A program made the position numbers and the translations under genes. A DNA stretch of 64,000 bases, taken from NCBI RefSeq assembly GCF_024436435.1, contig NZ_JAFMZP010000001.1, positions 1,114,452-1,178,451 of the forward strand. Reading direction: 5' to 3'. The stretch is from Desertivirga xinjiangensis (GTDB taxonomy: Bacteria > Bacteroidota > Bacteroidia > Sphingobacteriales > Sphingobacteriaceae). Positions 43,990 to 52,659 of the stretch are shown piece by piece. The notes beneath the pieces were generated by a model. The model saw nothing but the letters and a program-made list of their open reading frames with translations, made no database searches and was not told the DNA's origin. Every line of letters starts with the position of its first letter. Within the stretch, counting starts at the first letter, position 1.

Positions 43990-45747
43990 ATGACTAAATA
44001 TAGACGTATTTTAGTTACCTTATTTCTCCTGGTTTATAGTCAAACGGTCTTTTGCCAGTTAGTCAATCCCTTTCCGGGAACCGTAGTTTTTGAGTCTAAG
44101 GATAACCCGATTCAAAAGAAAGTAGCCTCTCCCTCCATCGTTATATTGTCCAATGGCGATTATTTGGTTTCTCATGATTATGACAGGGGTACCAGCGTTC
44201 ATGTATCTAAAAACCAGGGAAAAACATGGAAGCTGCTCTCCCGCGTCGCTCCTCTGATCTGGGCAACCATATTCGAGCACAAAGGTCTGGTGTACCTGAT
44301 GGGAACAACAAAAGGCTGGGGAAATATTGTGATTTACAGATCAGAGGATAAGGGTAAAACCTGGTCTGTCCCCGTTGATGAGCATACCGGTATCCTGGCG
44401 AAAGGAATGTTCCACACAGGGCCTGTTCCGGTTGTAAAGCATAAAGGGAAGATATGGAGAGCTTACGAAGAGGCTTTTAATTCCGAAAACAGAAGAGATT
44501 TTCATGCTATGGCAATTTGTGCCGCTGAGGATGCGGACCTGCTTTCCGCGTCGAGCTGGAAGCGAACAAACAGCATACGCTTTGATGAAAAATGGATTAA
44601 TGCTAAACGCCCGAACTGGTTAGAGGGAAATATAGTGGTCACACCCGAAGGGAAATTAATAGATTTTATGCGGTTGGAAACATGGGCAGGCAAAGGCGTC
44701 AAGTATGACATAGAAGGAGTCGCCGCCGGAAAACCCCGTAATGAGATAGCTGCTATTATCGATATAGACGAGAAGAATATGAAAATGGAGTTTAAGAATG
44801 AGCCTCGTAATTTCATCCATTTTCCCGGAGCTGAAACCAAGTTTACCATTCGGTATGACCCGGTTTCGAAACTGTATTGGACTATTACCAACAAAATATC
44901 TTCCTTCAGGAATACAGAGGAAACATATAATGGAAACTGGCATCAAAGAAACCTGATGGTGTTAATGAGTTCTAAGGATTTGCAAAACTGGGAGATAAGA
45001 AAAAAAATACTGCGGTACAATGAGGGTGCTCATTTGCGGACCTGGGATACCTTTGGTTTTCAGTATACCGATTGGGTATTTGACAACAAAGATATTGTCT
45101 TTGTCAGCCGGACTTCCTGGTACGGCTTTCGGTACCACGATGCCAATATGATCACGTTTAATCGTATAGAAGATTTTAGAAATGCCAGTATCGATGCAGA
45201 GCCCGAAGACTTAAAGGCATATACAAAACATCCGGACTTAATTGACATACCGGTTGAAAAATTAGCAAATCCTGCTTTTAGCCTGGGCGATTTTACGTTT
45301 AGCGTTAATATAGGTAATGGACTTAAACAGTCTTCTCCCGGAGTGTTTGAAATACTAAATTCTGAAAAAATAGCCAAAAACTTCACACAGACACTCAAGT
45401 TAGAAAGGTATTTTGATATAAAGTTTGCAGGCAATAAGATGAAGGCTTTTTCTTTGGAGACTTTAGATTATACGCCTGTCTCGAACGGAACTGACGTGAA
45501 ATTAAAGTGGGAATATAGCATCGATGGTCAAAAATTCCTGCCCATTACAGACTATTACATCCCGGTAGAGAACAGACCAGGCAGCAGTAATCCGGAACCC
45601 CGGATGTTCTTACAGGTATACGAAGAATTAAACAAGATAGAAGGGGAGAAAGGAATAACCCTGCGCTGTCACATTATTAATATGCAGAATAAACCTGCAT
45701 ATTTAAAATTCAATAACAGTATCCAATTAGGAGGAAGAAAATCTTAA
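43990..45747 (+). CDS. Secreted sialidase-like propeller, copy 2 (PUL C)
   Basis: This 585-residue protein has a signal peptide (~23 residues). Its propeller (~25-410) is homologous to that at 31993: ASPSIVILSNGDYLVSHDYD, SEDKGKTW (Asp box), MFHTGPVPVV, INAKRPNWLEGNIVVTPEGKLIDFMRLETW, HFPGAETKFTIRYDPVSKLYW, SRTSWYGFRYHDANMITF. A different C-terminal beta domain (~430-585) replaces the two tandem domains and the T9SS tag of the larger paralogue, so this copy is probably periplasmic or soluble. It starts 40 bases after the DUF5017 gene, and the FG-GAP partner starts one base after its stop. Catalysis is likely but untested, and sialate is not implied. Confidence 0.85.
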   Translation: MTKYRRILVTLFLLVYSQTVFCQLVNPFPGTVVFESKDNPIQKKVASPSIVILSNGDYLVSHDYDRGTSVHVSKNQGKTWKLLSRVAPLIWATIFEHKGLVYLMGTTKGWGNIVIYRSEDKGKTWSVPVDEHTGILAKGMFHTGPVPVVKHKGKIWRAYEEAFNSENRRDFHAMAICAAEDADLLSASSWKRTNSIRFDEKWINAKRPNWLEGNIVVTPEGKLIDFMRLETWAGKGVKYDIEGVAAGKPRNEIAAIIDIDEKNMKMEFKNEPRNFIHFPGAETKFTIRYDPVSKLYWTITNKISSFRNTEETYNGNWHQRNLMVLMSSKDLQNWEIRKKILRYNEGAHLRTWDTFGFQYTDWVFDNKDIVFVSRTSWYGFRYHDANMITFNRIEDFRNASIDAEPEDLKAYTKHPDLIDIPVEKLANPAFSLGDFTFSVNIGNGLKQSSPGVFEILNSEKIAKNFTQTLKLERYFDIKFAGNKMKAFSLETLDYTPVSNGTDVKLKWEYSIDGQKFLPITDYYIPVENRPGSSNPEPRMFLQVYEELNKIEGEKGITLRCHIINMQNKPAYLKFNNSIQLGGRKS

Positions 45748-45748
45748 A

Positions 45749-47749
45749 ATGCTTAACCTGTTGAAAGTAGCCAGAGCCTTTGGCGCTCTTACAATACCTC
45801 TGTGTATTGTAGCCACTGGCGTCTTAAAGGCTCAAACTTCCAGTTATACCTTAGCCCAATCTTATAACCTGGAAAGCGGCGGCCCCCTCATGAATGCCAG
45901 CGTCAATGGCTATGGTCGCATGGCGCTGCCGTTTTACAATGGTTTTATAATGGGTTTAGCATCAGTGACCAGCGATAAAAAGGACTTGTTCTTACAAGGA
46001 ACCGACGGACATGGCCGGGGTTTTTACCTTTATTCCTATAAGAAATTATCTCCAAAGGGCGTGCCGGTCTTTGTTCAGCCTGTTAAGCTTACTGCTCCTT
46101 TTAAGGATGGCGGGGATAACCGCGGGGTGATCTTTCAAAATAATAAGAATAAAATATACTCTTTCTGGAAGTTTGGATCGACCTTAAGATGGGCTGATTT
46201 CGATAAAAAGACTTTGGCTTTCTCAGAACTCCATAAAATTAATGTCAAGGGGCTACCCAGGGGATTTACCAATTTTGGCCTTGTACAACTAAAGAATTCT
46301 AAATACCTGTTCCTTTTTACCGTACGTGAAGAAGGAGTGTTTTCGAATGGGGAGCAGTTTCCTAAAAAGATCACGTATACTGCCGAGGGCTTCTGGCCTT
46401 ATGAATTGGCGAAATCGGGGATCTATGGAGCTGTAGTGGATAACCCGGAACAGGAGGAGATAAAGGCAGTTGAATTAACAGCTCTTAATCAGTCGCTGTT
46501 TAGTATCGACGGATATTCGCTGTACAGTGAACCGCAGGAGGACTTTGTTTTAACAGGGAGCCGGCTCGGAACACTATCTGCTTATAAATTGGATAACGAA
46601 CGATTGTCGCCACGACGCTATCTTGTCGATAAGGAAGGAATTATTCTTAGAAATCCCAACGTTGGATCTTCAGTAGCTTATTTTTACGATTCCAGCGAAA
46701 ACCAGGGACTGTTCACCCTGGGCGAAGGTGGAATATATTATTATAAAAACACCAGGAAAAAGGATGCTAAGGGTAACCTTATTTTTAATGATCCTGAGCA
46801 TCTTCTTTCAGAACATACCCGCTTGCATGGAGGCTCATTAGTGGTGCCTAATGTAACAGATTGGGATGCTGATGGTAAGCTGGATCTCATCGCCGGAAAT
46901 TCTATGGGCTTTATTTTTTTCTTTAAGAATATTGGAACGAATGAGAAACCTGCTTACATGGACCCCGAATACCTTAAAGCAGGTGATAAAATTATTCATA
47001 TACAGCCAGGGTATCGCGAGGATATTCAAGGTCCGGGGGAGGCCCGTTGGGGATATACCTGTCCTACGGTTGCTGACTGGAACGCTGACGGTCTGCCGGA
47101 TATTTTGATGGGAGACAGCAGAGGGAAGTTTATGGTTTTTCTAAACATAGGAACAAAAAACCAACCTAAACTGGATACGGAGCATACCCTTTACCTGGAT
47201 GGAATGGATCTGTATGGAACCTGGCGTGTTAAGCCAGGGGTGGGGAAAATGGCTGATAAAATGGCTTATATCATTATGGACAGGGATGACCACTTTCATC
47301 TCTACTGGCAGATAGACAAATATAATCTTGAGGATAAAGGGAAGCTTACTATAGGAGACAGTATTCCTATCAGGGGAAATCGTTTAGGGGGAGGGACAGT
47401 AGGCCGTGGAAAGTTCGAAATTGTAGATTGGGATGAGGATGGTGTAAAAGATCTGTTAGTAGGCACTTACGGAAAACAATCCATTCCTGATACTATAAGC
47501 GGCCTGCCAGTTAACATGAAACCTAAAAGAGGATCAACGGTCTTGTTCCTGAGGAATTCGGGAACAGAACAAAGGCCGGTTTATGAGTATCCTAAAATAC
47601 TGAAATTTAAGGGACAGAATATTTCATTGGGAGGGCATTCCTGCGCACCAGCTACTGCAAAGATTGGAGATAAAGGGGCATTAAATCTGGTGGTTGGTAT
47701 CGAAACAGGTGCATTTATTTATTATAGCCGAAAAGACCTTTCCTGGTAA
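45749..47749 (+). CDS. FG-GAP/VCBS repeat protein, copy 2 (PUL C)
   Basis: This 666-residue secreted protein is homologous over its length to the one at 34966. It has a signal peptide (~28) and Ca2+ loops DWDADGKLDL near 371, DWNADGLPDI near 440 and DWDEDGVKDL near 560. The same IQGPGEARWGYT block sits near 425-436 and an LGGHSCAPATAKIG block near the end. Spacing of one base to the propeller gene indicates tight cotranscription. The repeated pairing of propeller and FG-GAP protein suggests a functional couple acting on the same glycan. No known catalytic motif is recognised. Confidence 0.8.
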   Translation: MLNLLKVARAFGALTIPLCIVATGVLKAQTSSYTLAQSYNLESGGPLMNASVNGYGRMALPFYNGFIMGLASVTSDKKDLFLQGTDGHGRGFYLYSYKKLSPKGVPVFVQPVKLTAPFKDGGDNRGVIFQNNKNKIYSFWKFGSTLRWADFDKKTLAFSELHKINVKGLPRGFTNFGLVQLKNSKYLFLFTVREEGVFSNGEQFPKKITYTAEGFWPYELAKSGIYGAVVDNPEQEEIKAVELTALNQSLFSIDGYSLYSEPQEDFVLTGSRLGTLSAYKLDNERLSPRRYLVDKEGIILRNPNVGSSVAYFYDSSENQGLFTLGEGGIYYYKNTRKKDAKGNLIFNDPEHLLSEHTRLHGGSLVVPNVTDWDADGKLDLIAGNSMGFIFFFKNIGTNEKPAYMDPEYLKAGDKIIHIQPGYREDIQGPGEARWGYTCPTVADWNADGLPDILMGDSRGKFMVFLNIGTKNQPKLDTEHTLYLDGMDLYGTWRVKPGVGKMADKMAYIIMDRDDHFHLYWQIDKYNLEDKGKLTIGDSIPIRGNRLGGGTVGRGKFEIVDWDEDGVKDLLVGTYGKQSIPDTISGLPVNMKPKRGSTVLFLRNSGTEQRPVYEYPKILKFKGQNISLGGHSCAPATAKIGDKGALNLVVGIETGAFIYYSRKDLSW

Positions 47750-47870
47750 ATAATCAGTAATAACCTTACATGTTAATATAGTATACAAAGCAGCGAAAAA
47801 TCATAACAGATTCATTTAAGCATGAATTTACTTTTGTTGTAAACCGATCATAACTATTTAAAATTACAAA

Positions 47871-49307
47871 ATGAACAAACGAGGCTTATCGTTTTTATGT
47901 AGCCTGATGGCAATATCAGGAAGTTTGTTTGCTAAAGTTTCCCTTCCATCCGTTTTTTCCGGGGGAATGGTCTTACAGCAGCAAGCCGAAGTTAAGTTAT
48001 GGGGAACGTCTGATTCTAAGGGATCGGTTGCCATAACAACCTCATGGAATAATAAATCCTATACTGTAAAGCCCGCAGAGGATGGTTCATGGGCCATCAG
48101 GATCAAAACGCCTAACGCGGGCGGCCCCTATAGTATTTCCCTGAATGATGGGGAGATGCTTAGCCTCGGAGACGTACTGATCGGTGAAGTATGGCTGGCA
48201 TCCGGACAATCAAATATGGAAATGCCATTAAAAGGCTTCAAAGACCAGCCCGTGGCAGGAGCAGAGAAGGCAGTAAAGGAATCAGAGAATTCGCAGATCA
48301 GGTTCTTTAACGTTCCAAATGTGAGCTGGAAAAAGCCGCTTTATGATTGTAAAGGGGCCTGGCTAAAGGCAAATCCTGCCAACACGCGGAATTTTAGCGC
48401 CGTAGCCTACTTCTATGCTAAGGAGCTTCAGGAAAAGCTAAAAGTACCTGTGGGGATAATAGAAGCAGACTGGGGAGGAACACTGGTGCAGGCCTGGATG
48501 AGTAAACAGGCTTTATCTGCTTTTCCCAACCAAATACCACAAGAGCAGGATGCAGCCAATGAGAACAAGAATATGCATACCGGCTTGTATAACGGAATGA
48601 TCAGTCCCATTGCTGGTTATGGTATACGAGGTGCCATTTGGTACCAGGGGGAGCAAAATCGTCACGAGCCTCAATTGTATGCGCAGCTATTTCCCGCGAT
48701 GGTAAAGCAATGGCGCAGTGATTGGGGGATAGGTGATTTTCCCTTCTATTATGCTCAGATAGCGCCTTATATATTTAAGAGAGAAGAGTTAACTCCTGCC
48801 TTATTGGAATTACAGCCTAAAGTTCCTTTTCTTCGCGAAGCACAATTAAAAGCAGAAAACGAAATTCCAAACTCCGGAATGGCAGTACTTACAGATATCG
48901 GTATTCAAAGCACTATTCATCCTCCCGAAAAAGAAGCTGTCGCAAAGCGCTTGTCTTATCAGGCATTGGCAAAGACCTATAAGTTTAAAAATATACCATT
49001 CTCCGGGCCTGTATATAAGAGAAGCGAAATAAAAGGCAACGCTTTGACGCTGCTTTTTGACCATTCAGACAATGGACTGGTATTGAAGAATAAAAGATCT
49101 ATGAATTTTGAGCTGGCAGGAAATGATAAGGTGTTCTATCCTGCCAAAGTTTCGGTAGAGAAAGACCGGATCGTGCTCAGTTCGGATAAAGTGTCTAATC
49201 CCGTTGCCGCACGCTATGCTTTTAAAGCCTGGGTTGCTGGTGATCTGTTCAACAAGGACGGGCTGCCTGCCTCTTCCTTCAGGACAGATAACTGGGAAAT
49301 AAACTAA
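47871..49307 (+). CDS. Sialate O-acetylesterase family protein (SASA), PUL C
   Basis: This 478-residue secreted SGNH esterase has a signal peptide (~21) and a beta-sandwich at ~25-100 (LPSVFSGGMVLQQQAEVKLWG). VWLASGQSNMEMPLKGFKDQP follows near 106 with the nucleophile in GQSNM, then GIIEADWGGTLVQAW near 199, GAIWYQGEQNRHEP near 254, and STIHPPEKEAVAKRL near 347. It is paralogous to the esterase at 30286. It starts 121 bases after the FG-GAP gene. Deacetylation of acetylated glycan would expose it to the neighbouring propeller enzymes. Actual substrate unknown. Confidence 0.9.
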   Translation: MNKRGLSFLCSLMAISGSLFAKVSLPSVFSGGMVLQQQAEVKLWGTSDSKGSVAITTSWNNKSYTVKPAEDGSWAIRIKTPNAGGPYSISLNDGEMLSLGDVLIGEVWLASGQSNMEMPLKGFKDQPVAGAEKAVKESENSQIRFFNVPNVSWKKPLYDCKGAWLKANPANTRNFSAVAYFYAKELQEKLKVPVGIIEADWGGTLVQAWMSKQALSAFPNQIPQEQDAANENKNMHTGLYNGMISPIAGYGIRGAIWYQGEQNRHEPQLYAQLFPAMVKQWRSDWGIGDFPFYYAQIAPYIFKREELTPALLELQPKVPFLREAQLKAENEIPNSGMAVLTDIGIQSTIHPPEKEAVAKRLSYQALAKTYKFKNIPFSGPVYKRSEIKGNALTLLFDHSDNGLVLKNKRSMNFELAGNDKVFYPAKVSVEKDRIVLSSDKVSNPVAARYAFKAWVAGDLFNKDGLPASSFRTDNWEIN

Positions 49308-49339
49308 TTCAATACTATTTCAATTTTTCAAAGAAGCTG

Positions 49340-51340
49340 ATGTATAATATTCATAGGCATAAAGATAAGGTCCGGGGTTTAGGTGTTTTTCTGGCAATGA
49401 TCGTTTCCTTAACTGCGACAGCGCAAAAAAACGAAGACACAGATTTTAAAATTCTTAAGTACAACAATCCTGGTTTGGTAGTAGATCTGGGCGTAGGTTT
49501 ATGGGCCTGGCCGCTCCCGATGGATTATGATAACGATGGAGATCTGGACCTGCTGGTATCCAGTCAGGGTAAACCCTTTAACGGCATCTATTTATTCGAA
49601 AACAAGACCGGAGGCACTAAGCCTGTATTCGCAAAACCTTTATGGCTGGGCAAATCCATAAAAGATATCCAAATATCCTTTATTGCCGATAAACCTCGTT
49701 TTACCGTTCCCGGCGCAGAACTGCTTAACTTTAAGCAAACTTTCGCCAAACAGAAGAAACCACTTTTTCCTGCCGATTCTATAATGAAAGATATCAAAGG
49801 CAGGAACCGCTTTAACCAATGGAAACTGGTAGATTATGATAACGATGGTGATGAAGATATCGCAGTGGGCGTTGATGACTGGATCGATTACGGTTGGGAT
49901 AACGCTTATGATAAAAATGGAAATTGGACCAACGGACCGTTGCATGGATACGTCTATCTCATAGAGAATAAAAACGGGAAGTATGTGAATACCGGACGCA
50001 TTAAAGCAGGAGGTGCTGATCTGGACGTCTATGGTGCGCCGACACCAAACTTTGCAGACTTCGACGGTGATGGAGACCTGGATTTGATCTGCGGCGAGTT
50101 CCTGGATAAGTTTAACTGGTTTGAAAACATTGGCACAAGAGAAAAACCAGTATATGCGAAAGGAAAACACCTGGCGAATTCCGCCGGCTTGGTTACAATG
50201 GATCTTGAAATGATCATCCCCGTGGCAATAGACTGGACCAAGGACGGCCATGTAGACCTGGTAGTGGGCGATGAAGACGGCAGGGTGGCTTTGGTTGAAA
50301 ATACCGGGAAAGTGATCAAGGGTATGCCTCAGTTCCTGTCTCCGGTTTACTTCCAGCAGGAAGCCGACAATGTTAAATTCGGAGCGCTGGCAACACCTTA
50401 CAGCGTCGACTGGGATACTGACGGCGATGAGGATATTATTTGCGGCAACTCAGCCGGATATATCTCTTTTATAGAAAATCTCGGGATGAACCAGGGGATG
50501 CCAAAATGGGCTGCACCAAAATTATTAAAAAGCGAGGGTAAGGTGATCCGGATCCAGGCCGGGAAAAATGCTTCCATACAAGGTCCGGCTGAAGCAAAAT
50601 GGGGTTATACTACACTTTCGGTAGCAGATTGGGATGCCGACGGTCTGAAAGACATCATTGTAAATTCTATCTGGGGGAAAGTAGTCTGGTACAAAAACAT
50701 AGGCACTAAAAATGCACCTAAATTAGGCAAGGAAGCACAGGTAAATGTTGATTGGGGCCAGGCCGGAATTCCTAAGCCATCCTGGAACTGGTGGGATCCT
50801 GAACCTAAAGCTCTGGTAACACAATGGCGTACTACCCCCTTTGCTATGGATTGGAACAAAGACGGCCTTACAGATTTGATCATGCTGGATACAGCAGGCT
50901 ATCTGTCATATTTCGAACGCTTTAAAAAGGGGGCAGAATTGTTACTTAAACCCGGAGCAAGAATTTTTAAGGCGGAAAATGTTTCTGGCTTTAATCAAAA
51001 ACATGTAATAACTGACAGTGTCCCTGGTTTCTTACGCCTGAACGATGGTAAATTTGGTCAAAGCGGACGGCGCAAGTTTTCGATTGCCGATTGGGATAAC
51101 GATGGCAAACCCGATATATTGGTGAACAGTTTAAATGCTACGGTGATGAAAAATACCGGCACCGTTAATGGTTTGGTTCAGGTAAAAAATCAGCAGCCCC
51201 TTGCAAAAATGGTGCTCGCCGGACATGATACCAGTCCCACTGTGGTTGACTGGAATAAAGATGGTGTACCAGATCTTTTAGTTGGTGCCGAGGACGGGCA
51301 TTTCTATTACCTCAATAATCCATCGTCAAAAAAAAAGTAA
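49340..51340 (+). CDS. FG-GAP/VCBS repeat protein, copy 3 (PUL C)
   Basis: This 666-residue secreted protein has a signal peptide (~28 residues). It carries more Ca2+ loops than the other two copies: DYDNDGDLDL near 60, DYDNDGDEDI near 167, DFDGDGDLDL near 240, DWTKDGHVDL, DWDTDGDEDI, DWDADGLKDI near 433, DWNKDGLTDL, DWDNDGKPDI and DWNKDGVPDL. It is diverged but retains IQGPAEAKWGYT near 413-424. Its length is typical of the family. The function is unknown. It may be a divergent paralogue with a new specificity. The DUF3748 gene follows five bases on. Confidence 0.82.
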   Translation: MYNIHRHKDKVRGLGVFLAMIVSLTATAQKNEDTDFKILKYNNPGLVVDLGVGLWAWPLPMDYDNDGDLDLLVSSQGKPFNGIYLFENKTGGTKPVFAKPLWLGKSIKDIQISFIADKPRFTVPGAELLNFKQTFAKQKKPLFPADSIMKDIKGRNRFNQWKLVDYDNDGDEDIAVGVDDWIDYGWDNAYDKNGNWTNGPLHGYVYLIENKNGKYVNTGRIKAGGADLDVYGAPTPNFADFDGDGDLDLICGEFLDKFNWFENIGTREKPVYAKGKHLANSAGLVTMDLEMIIPVAIDWTKDGHVDLVVGDEDGRVALVENTGKVIKGMPQFLSPVYFQQEADNVKFGALATPYSVDWDTDGDEDIICGNSAGYISFIENLGMNQGMPKWAAPKLLKSEGKVIRIQAGKNASIQGPAEAKWGYTTLSVADWDADGLKDIIVNSIWGKVVWYKNIGTKNAPKLGKEAQVNVDWGQAGIPKPSWNWWDPEPKALVTQWRTTPFAMDWNKDGLTDLIMLDTAGYLSYFERFKKGAELLLKPGARIFKAENVSGFNQKHVITDSVPGFLRLNDGKFGQSGRRKFSIADWDNDGKPDILVNSLNATVMKNTGTVNGLVQVKNQQPLAKMVLAGHDTSPTVVDWNKDGVPDLLVGAEDGHFYYLNNPSSKKK

Positions 51341-51345
51341 AGACG

Positions 51346-52638
51346 ATGTCGAAGGAAATACAATTAACGTCCGGCAATAAAGGCCATTTTTTAAATACAG
51401 CACAAGTTTTTTCGCCTGATGGCCATTGGCTGGTGTATGATACCCGCAATGACGACTCAAAAATAGGGAGCACCCCAAGTATCGAAATGGTCAATGTACA
51501 AACCAGGGAGATATTCGAGCTGTATCGTACAAAAAATCAAACTGATTTTGGTCCGGGTGTAGGTGCTGTGAGTTTTTCACCAAATGCGGAAAGGGTGATT
51601 TTTATTCATGGAATACGGAACGCCGATAAGAACAGACCTTATGGATTTACCCGTCGTACCGGCGTAGCCATTGACATTAAGCACCCCGGGGTTCCCATTT
51701 TTATGGATGCCCGCGATATCACAGCACCCTTTAAGCTGGGAGCGCTCCGTGGCGGAACGCATGCCCATGCCTGGAGCGGGGATGGGCATTGGATCAGCTT
51801 CACTTATAATGATTATGTAATTGAACAATTGGCAAAGACAAATCCTGGTGTTTTAGATTTAAGAACAGTAGGCGTTATGTTTCCGGGAGCTGTAAAAGTT
51901 GATCCGCACCCTTCACTCGAGAATAATAGTGGCGGGATGTTTTCGGTTATCGTTACGGAGGTTACCGAAAACCCCCAATCTGGTACAGACGAGATCGATA
52001 AAGCTTTTGATGAAGGCTGGGTAGGCACAAACGGCTATCGTCGTTCTGATGGCAGCTGGCAGCAGAAGGCAATTGCCTTTCAGGGGAATGTGAGGGATGA
52101 AAACGGAAATACAAAAACCGAGCTTTTCGTAGTAGACTTGCCCGGTGACCTGAAGCAAGGTAAAGCTGGGAAAGCTTTGCAGGGAACCGCAAGCTCCCGG
52201 CCGGCTGTTCCTGCGGGTGTAAAGCAAAGACGGATTACCTTTTTGAAACACGGGGTTCTGGGACCACGACACTGGCTGCGTTCTACTCCAGATGGAGAAC
52301 TGATCACCTTCCTTACCAAAGATGATTCCGGATTCGTCAACGTGTTTGGCGTATCGCCAAACGGAGGCGAGGCAAGGCAATTAAGTTTTCACAGACTTGA
52401 TATTCAATCTGGAATCAATATTAGTCACGATGGAAAAAAGATGGCTTATGTAGCCGAAAATGCAATATATGTAACGGAGATCGACGGAGGTAGATCTCAT
52501 AAACTAACGGATACTTTTACTGACTCAGACAAACCGGCTAGTTGTGTTAACTGGTCGCCTGATGATAAAACCCTGGCCTACAACCGGTATGTGAATGGTT
52601 TCCTGCAGATATTCTTACTGGAAAGTAATTATAAATAG
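51346..52638 (+). CDS. DUF3748 (YidR-like) TolB-type propeller protein
   Basis: This 430-residue protein is homologous in architecture to E. coli YidR (DUF3748). It is a TolB-like propeller with blocks AQVFSPDGHWLVYDTRNDDS near 20-39, GVGAVSFSPNAERVIFIHG near 67, GALRGGTHAHAWSGDGHWISFTYND near 124, NPQSGTDEIDKAFDEGWVGTNGY near 205, and INISHDGKKMAYVAENAIYVTEIDGGRS near 357. No signal peptide is present, unlike its neighbours. It starts only six bases after the FG-GAP gene, so the two are cotranscribed. The function is unknown. Cytoplasmic location suggests a role after import. The 13-bp hairpin overlapping its stop marks the end of PUL C. Confidence 0.8.
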   Translation: MSKEIQLTSGNKGHFLNTAQVFSPDGHWLVYDTRNDDSKIGSTPSIEMVNVQTREIFELYRTKNQTDFGPGVGAVSFSPNAERVIFIHGIRNADKNRPYGFTRRTGVAIDIKHPGVPIFMDARDITAPFKLGALRGGTHAHAWSGDGHWISFTYNDYVIEQLAKTNPGVLDLRTVGVMFPGAVKVDPHPSLENNSGGMFSVIVTEVTENPQSGTDEIDKAFDEGWVGTNGYRRSDGSWQQKAIAFQGNVRDENGNTKTELFVVDLPGDLKQGKAGKALQGTASSRPAVPAGVKQRRITFLKHGVLGPRHWLRSTPDGELITFLTKDDSGFVNVFGVSPNGGEARQLSFHRLDIQSGINISHDGKKMAYVAENAIYVTEIDGGRSHKLTDTFTDSDKPASCVNWSPDDKTLAYNRYVNGFLQIFLLESNYK

Positions 52639-52659
52639 TGCAGAAGCTGCACTATTTAT
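52631..52659. terminator. Bidirectional terminator overlapping both gene ends
   Basis: A 13-bp perfect stem (ATAAATAGTGCAG with CTGCACTATTTAT) closes an AAG loop. It includes the stop codon of the DUF3748 gene (52636) and the last codons of the AraC gene (52652), ending both convergent transcripts in 29 bases. Confidence 0.75.

Noticed and set aside
49640..50251. A 203-residue minus-strand open frame inside the third FG-GAP gene
   Set aside because: It is antisense to a protein with many clear calcium-binding loops and shows no domain features of its own.
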